Assembly: GCA_031732795.1 (NCBI GenBank)
Contig: JAVMKC010000060.1
Coordinates: forward strand, 1-64,000
Origin: Accumulibacter sp031732795
Lineage (GTDB): Bacteria > Pseudomonadota > Gammaproteobacteria > Burkholderiales > Rhodocyclaceae
Direction: 5' to 3'
Length of the DNA stretch: 64,000 nt
Within the stretch, counting starts at the first letter, position 1. Each line of letters opens with the position of its first letter. Made by a program: the position numbers and the translations under genes. Below are positions 46,236-55,949 of this stretch, piece after piece. A model generated the notes under the pieces. The model did no database searches. It saw only the letters and a list, made by a program, of their open reading frames with translations, and was not told the origin of the DNA.

Positions 46236-49200
46236 ATGCATTCGGAAACGTCCAGGAGGGTTGTCGAACGCTGCCGGCATTTGCTGGCCGGAGGTTTGCC
46301 TCCATTCGCACGACGTGCGGGGCGGATCGCCGTGCGCGGCATCCTGCTGCTCTATTTCGCGTTCGTCCTGCTGATTCTGGCGCTGCGTTATCTGCTGCTG
46401 CCGAATATCGAGGACTATCGGCCGCAAATCGAACGCTCGATCAGCCGGGCGCTGGGTCTGTCGGTGGCCATCGGGCGTATCGATGCCCGTTGGGATGGTC
46501 TCCACCCCGACCTGACGCTGGGCGAAGTGCGCATCTTCGACCAGCGCGGACAGCCAGCCCTGGCCTTCGATCAGGTGCGCGGCGTCCTGGCCTGGTCGTC
46601 CTTGGCACGTCTGCAATTACGTTTGCGCCTGCTGACTCTCGATGAGCCGGTACTGCATCTGCGCCGCGACAGCGACGGCCGTCTGCAAATCGCCGGGATT
46701 CCGATCAGCGAAGACGGCGGCAACAGCGACTTCGCCGATTGGCTGCTGGCCCAGCAACGAATCCGCATCCGCGGCGCGACCGTGGTCTGGGAAGACGCCA
46801 AAAGAGGAGCCCCACCGCTGGTGCTCGAAGACGTCAATCTTGCTCTGGACAACCGCGGACGGCAGCACCGTTTTGGCTTGACCGCCCTGCCGGCCGAAGA
46901 CTCGACCTCCCGGATCGATTTGCGCGGCGATTTGCGCGGCACGGATTTCACCCGCCCGGAATCGTGGCAGGGGCAGCTTTACGGTCAGTTCGACTATACC
47001 GATCTGGCGATCTGGCGCACCTGGCTGGATTATCCCGTGGCGCTGCCACAGGGGCGCGGCGCGGTCCGGGCCTGGTTGACGGTCGCCGAAGGTCGTCCGC
47101 ACGATCTGACCGCCGATCTGGCGATCGAAGACGTCCGCCTGCGGTTGGCCGCAAACCTGCCGACGCTTGAGCTCGACCACCTGGCCGGCCGGCTGGCGGT
47201 CCGTTCGCTGAACGCGGGCTACAGTATCGACGGCCGCGCTGTCGAAGTGCATGCCCATCCCCAAGCCTCGGCACCGGATGCAGACTCGCTCATCACCGTC
47301 GCTCCGACCGACTTCCATCTCGAATGGCAACGCGAGAAAAACGGCCAGGATCTGCGCGGCAAAGCCAGCGCCAGCCGGCTCGACCTGGGTGTTCTGGCGG
47401 AATTGGCAGGGTATTTGCCGCTGGATGCGGCGTCTCGACGCGGTTTGGTCGACTTTGCGCCGCGCGGGCGGATTGACGATTTACACCTTGACTGGCTGGG
47501 CAACGCCGAAAAGCTGCAGACCTATCGTCTCAAGGGACGTTTCGATCAACTGGCGATCAAGCCCCATGGCCACTGGCCAGGCGTGACCGGCCTGTCTGGA
47601 TCGCTCGAAGCGGACGAAACCGGCGGGCAAACTACGGTTCAGGCACAAAAAGTGGTGGTATATGTCCCGCGAGTTTTTCCAGAGTCGAGCGTTCCTCTCG
47701 ATACGCTGCAGGCGCAGGCCAAATGGACCCTCAACGGCGGGCAATTGACGGTCGATTTGTCGCGTGCCGAGTTTGCCGGACCGGAAGCCGCCGGCTCGGC
47801 GAAAGGAAACTACCGTTACGCGGGGCAAGGGCCCGGATATATCGACCTCAACGCGGCGCTGACGCGCGCCGATGCCCGCGCGGTCTGGCGTTACCTGCCT
47901 TGGGTGGTCAATGCAGACGCCCGGCAATGGGTACGTCGGGCCTTGCGCAGCGGCTCATCGAGCGGAGCCAACCTGGTTCTGAAAGGCGATCTGGCTCATT
48001 TCCCGTTCCTCGATCGTCGGCAAGGTCAATTTCTGGTCACTGTTCAGGCCAACGATGTGACGCTCGATTACGGACCGGGTTGGCCGGTGATCACCGGCAT
48101 CAACGGAGATCTGCGTTTCGAAGGCGCCGGGATGATCGTCGATGCGAAAAGCGGCGCGATCCTTGGCGCCAGATTGTCGCGCACGCGTGCCGAAATTCCC
48201 GATTTCGACGCCCCGGTCTCGATGCTGCACATCAAGGGGAACGCCGAAGGCGAGACAGCGGAATTCCTCAAATTCATCAAGCAAAGCCCGGTTGCCGCCA
48301 AGATCGGTCACTTTACCGACCGGATGAGCGCCGTCGGCAAAGGTCGGCTGGCCATCGGCCTGACCATTCCCTTGCAGGAAGCGCGACTCGGCGAATCGGT
48401 GGTCGATGGCGATTTCACCATTCTGGACAATGAACTGCGCGTGACCAGCGACTTGCCGCCGTTGCGCCAGATCAAAGGCAATCTGCGCTTTTCCGCCAAC
48501 GATCTGCGTTTTTCGGAGATCAGCGCCAATCTGTTGGGCGGGCCGTTGAAAATCAGTGGCGGCACGGATGGCGGTCCCTTGGCGATCACCGCCGCCGGAA
48601 CGGTCGGCGTCGACGAGTTGCGCCGTCACGCCGAGTGGCCGTTGCTGCAACAATTGTCGGGCACTACCGCCTATCGCGCCGAACTGCGGGTGCGCAATCC
48701 CGGCGAGATCCAGTGGGCCGTCGATTCGAATCTGGTCGGCGTCACTTCGACATTGAGCGCACCGTTCAACAAGGCCGCCGCTGACGCGCTGCCACTGCAC
48801 CTGGAGATCGCACCCACCTCCGGAAAGGGCGCGCGCGCAACGTCGGGGCGCGAACAAATACGCGGCACTTTGGGTAATCTCGCCAGCCTGCAACTGGTTG
48901 TGAACAAGAAGAATCAGCAAGTCATTCCGGAGCGCGGCGTCCTGATGATCGGCCGGTCATTGACGCCACTTCCCGAACGTGGAATAGCCATCGGCGTCAC
49001 CGCCAAGACCCTCGATATCGATTCGTGGCGCAGCCTGCTGGCTGGTGCGGGCAAGGATGGCAGTGAATTTCCGCTGTCGCTGGATCTGAAAGCCGAGGAA
49101 GTGCTCCTGCTCGGCAAGTATTACAGCGATGTCACTTTTGCCGCCTGGGGAATCGGACCGCATTGGCGGGGGATGGTCCAGTCGCGCGACGCCATCGGTA

Positions 49201-50177
49201 ATTTCGGTTGGGAGGGCGCCGGCCGCGGCAAGCTGACCGCGCATTTCAAGAAATGGCGTCGGCCCGACAAGGAAAGCGCTGGAGCACCGACCGAGGACGT
49301 GTTCAAGGAATTGCCGGCGCTCGACGTGGTGATCGATGAATTCATCATCGGCGCCCATCGTTTCGGTCGTCTGGAGGTCCAGACCAACAACGAAGGCAAT
49401 CTCTGGCGACTGAACAAGGTGGCGATCAGCAACCCGCACGGCTCCCTCTCGGGCAGCGGACAATGGCAATTCGCCAACGGCAACCGGACCCAACTCGACT
49501 TCACGCTCGAGAGCAACGATGTCGGCAAGCTGCTCGACCGTCTTGGCTACGGCGGCGCGGTACGCGGCGGAACGACGACGATGAGCGGCAAGATCGGTTG
49601 GAATGCGCAGCCGACGGCGCTCGACTACGGCACGCTGAGCGGTGAAATCCAGGTCGACGCCGCACAGGGACGCTTCCTGAAACTCGAACCGGGGGCCGGG
49701 CGGCTGCTCGGCCTGATCAGCCTGCAAGGTCTGCCGCGGCGTTTTCTGCTTGATTTCGGCGATGTGTTCAGCGAAGGTTTCGCCTTCGACAATATCAGCG
49801 GCCGTTTGACCGTCAAGCGCGGCTCGATGCGTACCGACCGTTTGCAGATCGACGGTCCGGCCGCGCGGGTGATGATCCACGGCGAAACCGACCTCAAGCA
49901 GGAAACACAGCGCTTGCGGGTAACAGTGCAACCGGAACTCGGCGGCAGCGCCGCCTTGGGCGTCGCGCTGGTCAATCCGCTGGCCGGTGTGGCGACGCTG
50001 CTGGCGCACAAGATGCTCCAAAATCCGCTGAACAAAGTTTTCAGCGTCGATTATCTGGTCACTGGCAAATGGGACGACCCGAAAGTGACTAAACTGTCCC
50101 GTTCGCAGGCGGTGAATGCCGATTCGACGCCCGCTCCACCCGCTGCTGGAGTCACTGATGAACCCGTTGCCGAATAA
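46236..50177 (+). CDS. yhdP: YhdP family AsmA-like phospholipid transport protein
   Basis: 1313 residues from the ATG at 46236 (MHSETSRRVVERCRHLLAGG); the open frame begins earlier but without homology. One N-terminal membrane helix (GILLLYFAFVLLILALRYLL) is followed by a very long beta-rich periplasmic region (DUF3971-type; DGLHPDLTLGEVRIFDQRG) and an AsmA-like C-terminal domain (GLISLQGLPRRFLLDFGDVF; FSVDYLVTGKWDDPKV). In E. coli YhdP, TamB and YdbH move phospholipids to the outer membrane. Gene order yhdP-nitrilase-tldD is common in betaproteobacteria. Confidence 0.93.
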   Translation: MHSETSRRVVERCRHLLAGGLPPFARRAGRIAVRGILLLYFAFVLLILALRYLLLPNIEDYRPQIERSISRALGLSVAIGRIDARWDGLHPDLTLGEVRIFDQRGQPALAFDQVRGVLAWSSLARLQLRLRLLTLDEPVLHLRRDSDGRLQIAGIPISEDGGNSDFADWLLAQQRIRIRGATVVWEDAKRGAPPLVLEDVNLALDNRGRQHRFGLTALPAEDSTSRIDLRGDLRGTDFTRPESWQGQLYGQFDYTDLAIWRTWLDYPVALPQGRGAVRAWLTVAEGRPHDLTADLAIEDVRLRLAANLPTLELDHLAGRLAVRSLNAGYSIDGRAVEVHAHPQASAPDADSLITVAPTDFHLEWQREKNGQDLRGKASASRLDLGVLAELAGYLPLDAASRRGLVDFAPRGRIDDLHLDWLGNAEKLQTYRLKGRFDQLAIKPHGHWPGVTGLSGSLEADETGGQTTVQAQKVVVYVPRVFPESSVPLDTLQAQAKWTLNGGQLTVDLSRAEFAGPEAAGSAKGNYRYAGQGPGYIDLNAALTRADARAVWRYLPWVVNADARQWVRRALRSGSSSGANLVLKGDLAHFPFLDRRQGQFLVTVQANDVTLDYGPGWPVITGINGDLRFEGAGMIVDAKSGAILGARLSRTRAEIPDFDAPVSMLHIKGNAEGETAEFLKFIKQSPVAAKIGHFTDRMSAVGKGRLAIGLTIPLQEARLGESVVDGDFTILDNELRVTSDLPPLRQIKGNLRFSANDLRFSEISANLLGGPLKISGGTDGGPLAITAAGTVGVDELRRHAEWPLLQQLSGTTAYRAELRVRNPGEIQWAVDSNLVGVTSTLSAPFNKAAADALPLHLEIAPTSGKGARATSGREQIRGTLGNLASLQLVVNKKNQQVIPERGVLMIGRSLTPLPERGIAIGVTAKTLDIDSWRSLLAGAGKDGSEFPLSLDLKAEEVLLLGKYYSDVTFAAWGIGPHWRGMVQSRDAIGNFGWEGAGRGKLTAHFKKWRRPDKESAGAPTEDVFKELPALDVVIDEFIIGAHRFGRLEVQTNNEGNLWRLNKVAISNPHGSLSGSGQWQFANGNRTQLDFTLESNDVGKLLDRLGYGGAVRGGTTTMSGKIGWNAQPTALDYGTLSGEIQVDAAQGRFLKLEPGAGRLLGLISLQGLPRRFLLDFGDVFSEGFAFDNISGRLTVKRGSMRTDRLQIDGPAARVMIHGETDLKQETQRLRVTVQPELGGSAALGVALVNPLAGVATLLAHKMLQNPLNKVFSVDYLVTGKWDDPKVTKLSRSQAVNADSTPAPPAAGVTDEPVAE

Positions 50178-51006
50178 CCCTGACCCCTCCGCATCGCCTG
50201 CGGCCTCCCGCTGGCGAGTGGCGGCGGTGCAAATGGTGTCCACCCCGCGCGTGGACGAGAATCTGAACGTCGCTGCACGGCTGGTCGCCGACGCGGCCGC
50301 CCAGGGGGCACAATTGGTCGTCCTGCCGGAGTACTTCCCGCTGATGGGACTGAACGAGCGCGATAAAGTGGCGCGGCGTGAGACGGACGGCGATGGTGAG
50401 ATCCAGAGCTTTCTGGCGGCGACGGCGCGTGAGCGGGGTCTCTGGCTGATCGGTGGCTCCCTGCCGTTGGTCGCCAGCCAGCCCGACAAGGTATTCAACG
50501 CCAGTCTGGTTTACGATCCGGAGGGCAGACGCGTTGCCCGTTACGACAAAATTCATCTGTTCGGTTTCCAGCAGGGAGCGGAACGCTACGATGAAAGCAC
50601 GACGATCGAGGCCGGTCGCCAGCCGGTCGCTTTCGACACTCCGGCCGGACGGATAGGTCTGTCGATCTGCTACGACCTGCGCTTTCCCGAGCTTTATCGG
50701 GCTCTGGGCCCGGTCCGCCTGCTGGTGGTACCGGCGGCATTCACCGAGACCACTGGCCGGGCGCATTGGGAAATCCTGCTGCGCGCCCGGGCGATCGAAA
50801 ATCAGTGTTACGTTCTCGCCGCCGCTCAGGGCGGGGTGCATGAGAATGGACGCGAAACGCACGGCAACAGCCTGTTGATCGACCCCTGGGGAACGATCCT
50901 CGACCGCAAGGCAAAAGGGCCGGGAATCGTCATCGGTGATCTGGATTCCGCCGTGCTGGCCGACGTTCGCGCCGCCCTGCCCGCGCTGCAGCATCGTGTC
51001 ATGTAA
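50158..51006 (+). CDS. Nitrilase-superfamily carbon-nitrogen hydrolase (Nit1/deaminated glutathione amidase type)
   Basis: 282 residues; the ATG at 50158 overlaps the end of yhdP by 20 bases. The catalytic triad is visible: Glu in LVVLPEYFPLMG, Lys in RYDKIHLFGF, Cys in LSICYDLRFPELYR. DLRFPELYRAL and the GRAHWEILLRARAIENQCYV stretch point to the Nit/NitFhit-YbeM branch, whose members hydrolyse deaminated glutathione to alpha-ketoglutarate and Cys-Gly (repair of a transaminase by-product). Substrate assignment is inference from subfamily. It is cytosolic. Confidence 0.88.
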   Translation: MNPLPNNPDPSASPAASRWRVAAVQMVSTPRVDENLNVAARLVADAAAQGAQLVVLPEYFPLMGLNERDKVARRETDGDGEIQSFLAATARERGLWLIGGSLPLVASQPDKVFNASLVYDPEGRRVARYDKIHLFGFQQGAERYDESTTIEAGRQPVAFDTPAGRIGLSICYDLRFPELYRALGPVRLLVVPAAFTETTGRAHWEILLRARAIENQCYVLAAAQGGVHENGRETHGNSLLIDPWGTILDRKAKGPGIVIGDLDSAVLADVRAALPALQHRVM

Positions 51007-51044
51007 CCTGCGGCCTGCCTATCACCGCCCTACCTGGAATTTAA

Positions 51045-52499
51045 ATGACCAAAACAACAACTCTCTCCCCAACGCTCGAACAGGCGCGCGCCACTCTGCT
51101 GACGCCTTATGATCTGGATTTCGCCGATCTCAACAAAGTATTCGGCACGATACGTGGCCATCAGATCGATTACGCCGACTTGTATTTTCAGTACAGCCGT
51201 TCCGAAGCGTGGAGCCTCGAAGAAGGGATCGTCAAATCCGGCAGCTTCAATATCGACGAAGGGGTCGGCGTCCGCGCGCTGGCCGGTGAAAAAACCGCCT
51301 TCGCCTATTCCGACGATATCAGCATCGCAGCGCTGAACGCCGCGGCGACCGCCGTCCGGTCCATCGCCCAGACCGGCCAGCAACGGCGCGTGCCGGTGGC
51401 CAAACCCCGCCAAGGCCATCGGTTGTACGTGCCGCAAGACCCGTTGTCGTCGCTGCCGGCAGCGGACAAGGTGCGACTGTTGGAAACGCTGGAACGGCTG
51501 GCCCGAGCCGAAGACCCGCGGGTGAGTCAGGTGATGGCGCATTTGGCCGGCGAATACGAAGTCATCCTGATCGCCGGCAGCGACGGTCGCTTGGCCGCCG
51601 ACATCCGGCCTCTGGTCCGGGTGTCACTGACGGTGATCGTCGAGGCGGGCGGTCAACGCGAACAGGGTTCGTCCGGTGGCGGCGGACGTACCGACTACGC
51701 TTATTTCACGGATGAGATGCTGCGCACGTACGCCCGCGAGGCCGTGCATCAGGCGGTAACCAGCCTGTCCGCGAAGCCGGCGCCGGCGGGAACGATGACC
51801 GTCGTTCTCGGTCCCGGCTGGCCCGGCATCCTGTTGCACGAAGCGGTCGGACACGGGCTGGAAGGCGATTTCAACCGCAAAGGCAGTTCCACTTTTGCCG
51901 GCCGCATCGGCCAGCAGGTCGCGGCCAAAGGCGTCACCGTGATCGACGATGGCACGCTCCCTCAACGACGCGGCTCGCTGAACATCGACGATGAAGGTAA
52001 TCCGACACAACGGACGGTGTTGATCGAGGACGGCATCCTCAAAGCGTACATGCAGGATGCGCTCAACGCCCGGCTGATGGGCGTCGCCCCGACCGGTAAC
52101 GGACGTCGAGAATCGTTTGCCCATTTGCCCTTGCCGCGGATGACCAACACCACCATGCTCAACGGCGAAATGCCGGCCGAGGAAATCATTCGCTCGGTCA
52201 AAAAGGGAATCTACGCGGCCAATTTCGGCGGCGGACAGGTGGATATCACCAACGGCAAATTCGTTTTTTCGACATCCGAAGCGTATCTGATCGAAAACGG
52301 CCAGATCACGACGCCGGTCAAAGGCGCGACACTGATCGGCAGCGGACCGGAAGCGATGCAGCAGGTGTCGTTGATCGGTAACGATCTGCGTCTCGACGCC
52401 GGTGTGGGAACCTGTGGCAAGGACGGGCAGAGCGTGCCAGTCGGTGTCGGACAACCCACCTTGCGCATCGACGGCCTGACCGTTGGTGGAACTGCCTGA
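51045..52499 (+). CDS. tldD: Metalloprotease TldD
   Basis: 484 residues. The zinc motif HExxxH is seen in GILLHEAVGHGLEGDFNRKG. Also typical are the N-terminal YADLYFQYSRSEAWSLEEG, the stretch MTNTTMLNGEMPAEEI, and the C-terminal GVGTCGKDGQSVPVGVGQP. With TldE (PmbA, not in this window) it forms a complex that degrades unfolded peptides and matures peptides such as microcin B17. Third gene of the yhdP group, 38 bases after the nitrilase. Confidence 0.95.
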   Translation: MTKTTTLSPTLEQARATLLTPYDLDFADLNKVFGTIRGHQIDYADLYFQYSRSEAWSLEEGIVKSGSFNIDEGVGVRALAGEKTAFAYSDDISIAALNAAATAVRSIAQTGQQRRVPVAKPRQGHRLYVPQDPLSSLPAADKVRLLETLERLARAEDPRVSQVMAHLAGEYEVILIAGSDGRLAADIRPLVRVSLTVIVEAGGQREQGSSGGGGRTDYAYFTDEMLRTYAREAVHQAVTSLSAKPAPAGTMTVVLGPGWPGILLHEAVGHGLEGDFNRKGSSTFAGRIGQQVAAKGVTVIDDGTLPQRRGSLNIDDEGNPTQRTVLIEDGILKAYMQDALNARLMGVAPTGNGRRESFAHLPLPRMTNTTMLNGEMPAEEIIRSVKKGIYAANFGGGQVDITNGKFVFSTSEAYLIENGQITTPVKGATLIGSGPEAMQQVSLIGNDLRLDAGVGTCGKDGQSVPVGVGQPTLRIDGLTVGGTA

Positions 52500-52501
52500 A
52501 A

Positions 52502-52529
52502 CCTGGAACCGCCTACCTGGAACCGCCTG
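52502..52529. repeat. Short tandem duplication after tldD
   Basis: CCTGGAACCGCCT occurs twice in a row, and the 3' end of tldD (GTGGAACTGCCTGAAA) looks like a third, diverged unit. It lies between the stop and the terminator. Confidence 0.6.
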
Positions 52530-52604
52530 ATCCCTGGGCCACGCCGGAGAGGGCACGAAGAGGTACGGCGGGTACGGCGCGAAGAAAGCGCCAGCACAAC
52601 GACA

Positions 52605-52650
52605 CAACGCCTGCCGACAGCCTATTGGTCCGGCAGGCGTTGCGTTTTTT
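52605..52650 (+). terminator. Terminator of the yhdP-nit-tldD operon
   Basis: CAACGCCTGCCG (52605-52616) pairs perfectly with CGGCAGGCGTTG (52631-52642) over a 14-base loop, followed by CGTTTTTT on the plus strand. It lies 105 bases past tldD and 18 bases before the CBS gene end. Confidence 0.9.
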
Positions 52651-52667
52651 CGGGCGGCGAGTGAAGA

Positions 52668-53096
52668 TCAGCCGGCGATGTATTTTTCCAACTGCGCAAT
52701 GATGAATTGTTGCGCGCTGATCGTTTCCTTGACCACATCGCCGATCGAGATGATGCCGACCACCTGGCCCTCCTCGAGGATGGGCAGATGGCGGAAATGC
52801 TTGTCGGTCATGATCGCCATGCATTCCTCGATCGACCGGTCGGGTGTCACGTAAAGCACTTTGTCGCTCATCAATTCGCGAACGAGGGTGTCCTTCGATG
52901 CCTTGCCGTGGAGAATCCCTTTGCGCGCGTAGTCGCGCTCGGAAAAGATGCCGACGAGTTTGCCATCATCAAGCACCAGAACGGCACCAACGTTGTTGCC
53001 GGACATCACTTGCAAGGCGTCATAGACGGTATCCGTGGGTGCCACGCTGACGGGCGCACGAGCTTTGCTGGCGAGTAATTGCCTCAATGTTTTCAT
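52668..53096 (-). CDS. Two-CBS-domain protein
   Basis: 142 residues from the ATG at 53096 (MKTLRQLLASKARAPVSVAP). Two CBS motifs fill the protein: VYDALQVMSGNNVGAVLVLD with GIFSERDYARKG, and SIEECMAIMTDKHFRHLPIL with VVGIISIGDVVKETI. A CBS pair binds adenosyl ligands (AMP, ATP, SAM, NADH) and acts as an energy-state sensor. There is no effector domain in the same chain. Its partner is unknown. Confidence 0.92.
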   Translation of the reverse strand: MKTLRQLLASKARAPVSVAPTDTVYDALQVMSGNNVGAVLVLDDGKLVGIFSERDYARKGILHGKASKDTLVRELMSDKVLYVTPDRSIEECMAIMTDKHFRHLPILEEGQVVGIISIGDVVKETISAQQFIIAQLEKYIAG

Positions 53097-53210
53097 CGAT
53101 CGTCCTTTCAGGGCTGGTATCAGCAGGCGCTGATACGACAACTCAGCGACCGGGAAAACGTCGGGGCAGTCTGCCGTCCGCCCACTTCCCCGGCGATGGT
53201 CGCCGACAGT

Positions 53211-53846
53211 TTAACGCAGACCAGCCGCGTACTCCGCAACGGCGCTGATCTGCCGGTCGGAGAGCTTGCCGGCGATGGTGCGCATCATCAGTTCAGCATC
53301 GTTGGTGCGTTCGTGGCTGCGGAAACTTTTCAACTGCGTCGCAGTATAGTCGCTGTACTGTCCGGCCAGACGAGGATACTGCGCCGGCAGACCCGCGCCG
53401 GCGGGGCCGTGGCAACCGGCGCAGGCCGGAATCTGCTTGTTGAAATCGCCCTTGCGCCACAAAGTCTGGCCTTCGGCGAGCAGTTTTTCGTCCTTGGCCC
53501 CAGCGGGCTTGATTTTTTGCTGCGAGAAATAAGCGGCCAGACTGCGCATGTCCTCATCACTCAGCGCGGCGACCATCCCGGCCATCACTGCACTGTTGCG
53601 TACCGCCGGCTTGCCGTCGGCGGCTTTGAAATTGCTGAGCTGCTTGTAGAGATACTCCTGACCCTGGCCGGCCAGAATCGGATTGGCGGCGACCGGGCTG
53701 TTTCCGTCGGCGCCGTGACAGGCGACACAAACTCCCTCGGCGATTTCCTTGGCCTTGGCCAAGTCCACCTTTGCTTTTGCCTGTTCCGAGGCGAAGGCGG
53801 GAAAACTGGCGGCCAGGATCACCGCAAGTGCCGTTATACGAATCAT
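53211..53846 (-). CDS. Periplasmic dihaem cytochrome c4
   Basis: 211 residues with a signal peptide (MIRITALAVILAASFPAFAS). Two haem c motifs, CVACHG and CAGCHG, lie about 100 residues apart in repeated halves, each with a later Met in MAGMVAALSDEDMRSLA-like and LMMRTIAGKLSD contexts as axial ligand. It carries electrons from the bc1 complex to terminal oxidases. It is divergent from engB, the arrangement also seen in other betaproteobacteria. Confidence 0.9.
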   Translation of the reverse strand: MIRITALAVILAASFPAFASEQAKAKVDLAKAKEIAEGVCVACHGADGNSPVAANPILAGQGQEYLYKQLSNFKAADGKPAVRNSAVMAGMVAALSDEDMRSLAAYFSQQKIKPAGAKDEKLLAEGQTLWRKGDFNKQIPACAGCHGPAGAGLPAQYPRLAGQYSDYTATQLKSFRSHERTNDAELMMRTIAGKLSDRQISAVAEYAAGLR

Positions 53847-53989
53847 GTCCAAACTCCCGTTGACAACGATGACAAATCTTTGGCCGGAGAACTTTGACCG
53901 GAGAAGCATATCTACAAACCTGATATTCTATATCAGTTTGTCGTTACGGCGGACGCCTCTCGCCCCCCTCTGTCCAGGCCGGTTGATCG

Positions 53990-54691
53990 ATGCCCCTTTT
54001 CCAGTCAGCAGTTTTTTACACCACGGTTGCCGATTTGCGCGATCTGCCGGCCGACTCGCGGTGCGAAGTGGCTTTTGCCGGTCGCTCGAACGCCGGAAAA
54101 TCATCGGCGATCAACGCCCTGGCCAATCATTCGCGACTCGCGTTCGTCTCCAAGACCCCCGGCCGCACGCAACACCTGAATTATTTCCGCTTGGTCGACG
54201 GCAAATATCTGGTCGATCTGCCGGGTTACGGTTTCGCCAAGGCGCCGGAAGACGTGCGCGGTCAATGGGAAGGATTGCTGGCCCCGTATCTGCAGCAGCG
54301 TTCGGCATTGCGGGGACTGGTGCTGATCATGGACAGCCGTCATCCCTTGACCGAACTCGATCAGCAAATGCTCGACTGGTTCGCGCCGACCGGCAAACCA
54401 ATCCATATTCTGTTGTCGAAAGCCGACAAGTTGTCATGGCAAACGCAGTGCCTGACCCTGCGCGAGGTCGACGAGGCGGCGCGCCGTTTCAGCGACCGGT
54501 GTAGTGTGCAACTGTTTTCGAGTCTGAAAAGAACCGGCATCGAGGCGGCGGAAAACGTCCTTGCCGACTGGCTGGAAATGAGTCCGGTCGTCGCCGGCCC
54601 ACCGCCGAGCCAGACGCGGACCGAAAAGATCGCCCGTCCCCGGCAACGCGCGATGGGCTGGAGTGCCCGGCAAAACGCCGCCAAGCGCTGA
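53990..54691 (+). CDS. engB: Ribosome biogenesis GTPase EngB (YihA/YsxC)
   Basis: 233 residues. GTPase motifs: G1 FAGRSNAGKSSAINAL, G2/switch KTPGRTQHLNYF, G3 VDLPGYGFAKAP, G4 LLSKADKLSW. It helps late assembly of the 50S subunit. The C-terminal tail (~30 residues, TRTEKIARPRQRAMGW) is basic and longer than in E. coli. Candidate starts: ATG 53990 (MPLFQSAVFYTTVADL) fits the family. Confidence 0.95.
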   Translation: MPLFQSAVFYTTVADLRDLPADSRCEVAFAGRSNAGKSSAINALANHSRLAFVSKTPGRTQHLNYFRLVDGKYLVDLPGYGFAKAPEDVRGQWEGLLAPYLQQRSALRGLVLIMDSRHPLTELDQQMLDWFAPTGKPIHILLSKADKLSWQTQCLTLREVDEAARRFSDRCSVQLFSSLKRTGIEAAENVLADWLEMSPVVAGPPPSQTRTEKIARPRQRAMGWSARQNAAKR

Positions 54692-54734
54692 TCGCAACCC
54701 GACAGACGGAAAAAATGAACCCAAAGAAGGGCAC

Positions 54735-54905
54735 AAAAAAACCCCGGCAAGATGGCACCGGGGGTAAGTCGCACCTGCGGCCTCTGGACCGGCAAGGTGC
54801 CCGCTTTCAGGGAGATAAAGCGGGGGACAGCATGACCGTCCCACAATTTGAAGTCGGGCCGTCGTCGAAAGTTTCCTCGCTGGCGGTATTTGAAAAAAAT
54901 TTTTA
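54735..54905 (-). ncRNA. Candidate structured small RNA between engB and hemB
   Basis: Read on the minus strand, three hairpins stand in a row. The first is CCCGCTTT/AAAGCGGG (54800-54824) with loop ATCTCCCTG. The second is GCACCT/AGGTGC (54771-54800). The third is CCCCGG/CCGGGG (54742-54763) followed by seven U residues, a good terminator. No minus-strand gene explains the terminator. The CUCC loop could pair with Shine-Dalgarno sequences. From memory, a family of toxic betaproteobacterial small RNAs with anti-Shine-Dalgarno loops is known; membership is a guess. The 5' end is not defined. A 63-codon plus-strand frame (54715-54906) overlaps but has no family features. Confidence 0.5.
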
Positions 54906-54923
54906 GCCGAGAAGTTGCCAACC

Positions 54924-55949
54924 ATGACTTTCCAACCTCCCCGTGCCTCTTTCCCAGCCACTCGTCTGCGGCGGATGCGTCGTGATGACTTTTCCCGCCG
55001 CTTGATGCGCGAGACTTGTTTGACCGCCGACCACCTGATTTACCCGGTTTTCGTCGTCGATGGCAATAAGCGCCGCGAAGCTGTCGCGTCGATGCCCGGT
55101 GTCGAAAGGCAAAGCCTCGACTATTTGCTGCACACCGCCGAACGCGCCAGTCGTCTGGCGATTCCGGCGTTGGCGCTGTTTCCGGTGATCGACAGCGCTG
55201 AAAAGACCGCCGACGCCCGCGAAGCTTACAATCCCGACGGGCTGGTGCCACGGATCGTCGTCGCGCTGAAAAAGGAATTTCCTGATCTGGGCGTGATCAC
55301 CGATGTTGCTCTCGATCCCTATACCAGCCATGGACAGGATGGCTTGATTGCCGACGACGATCCTCGAGCGTACGTGCTCAACGACGAAACACTCGAGGTC
55401 CTGGCCCGCCAGGCGCTGGTTCACGCGCAAGCCGGCGCCGACATCGTCGCGCCATCGGACATGATGGACGGCCGTGTCGCCCGCATCCGCCAGGACCTCG
55501 AACGCGCCGGGCAGACGCATACCCGCATCCTGGCCTATTCGGCGAAATACGCGTCGAGTTTCTACGGACCGTTTCGTGATGCCGTCGGCTCGGCAGCCAA
55601 TCTGGGCAAAGGAACCAAGCATACCTATCAGATGGACCCGGCAAACACCGACGAAGCACTGCACGAAGTCGCTCTCGATCTGGCTGAAGGCGCGGACATG
55701 GTGATGGTCAAGCCGGGACTGCCGTACCTCGACATCGTCCGCCGGGTCAAAGACACTTTCCGGGTGCCGACTTATGCCTATCAGGTGAGTGGGGAATACG
55801 CCATGCTCAAGGCGGCGGCACAAAACGGCTGGCTGGACGAACGGGCTTGTGTCCTGGAGAGTCTGCTGGCCTTCCGGCGTGCCGGCGCCGACGGCATCCT
55901 CAGTTACTTCGCCTTGTCCGCCGCCGAGTGGTTGGCTTCGCCGGCCTGA
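54924..55949 (+). CDS. hemB: Delta-aminolevulinic acid dehydratase (porphobilinogen synthase)
   Basis: 341 residues. It condenses two 5-aminolevulinate molecules to porphobilinogen in haem synthesis. Visible: RLRRMRRDDFSRRLMRE, LGVITDVALDPYTSHGQDGL, ADIVAPSDMMDGRV, and the Schiff-base lysines in LAYSAKYASSFYGPFRDA and MVMVKPGLPYLD. The VALDPYTSHGQDG segment lacks the Cys-rich Zn site of human-type enzymes, so it is the Mg2+-dependent form. Start ATG 54924 (MTFQPPRASFPATR). Confidence 0.96.
   Translation: MTFQPPRASFPATRLRRMRRDDFSRRLMRETCLTADHLIYPVFVVDGNKRREAVASMPGVERQSLDYLLHTAERASRLAIPALALFPVIDSAEKTADAREAYNPDGLVPRIVVALKKEFPDLGVITDVALDPYTSHGQDGLIADDDPRAYVLNDETLEVLARQALVHAQAGADIVAPSDMMDGRVARIRQDLERAGQTHTRILAYSAKYASSFYGPFRDAVGSAANLGKGTKHTYQMDPANTDEALHEVALDLAEGADMVMVKPGLPYLDIVRRVKDTFRVPTYAYQVSGEYAMLKAAAQNGWLDERACVLESLLAFRRAGADGILSYFALSAAEWLASPA

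Noticed and set aside
48957..50498. 513-codon minus-strand frame opposite yhdP
   Set aside because: No family features and composed of antisense codon bias; yhdP on the plus strand is well supported.
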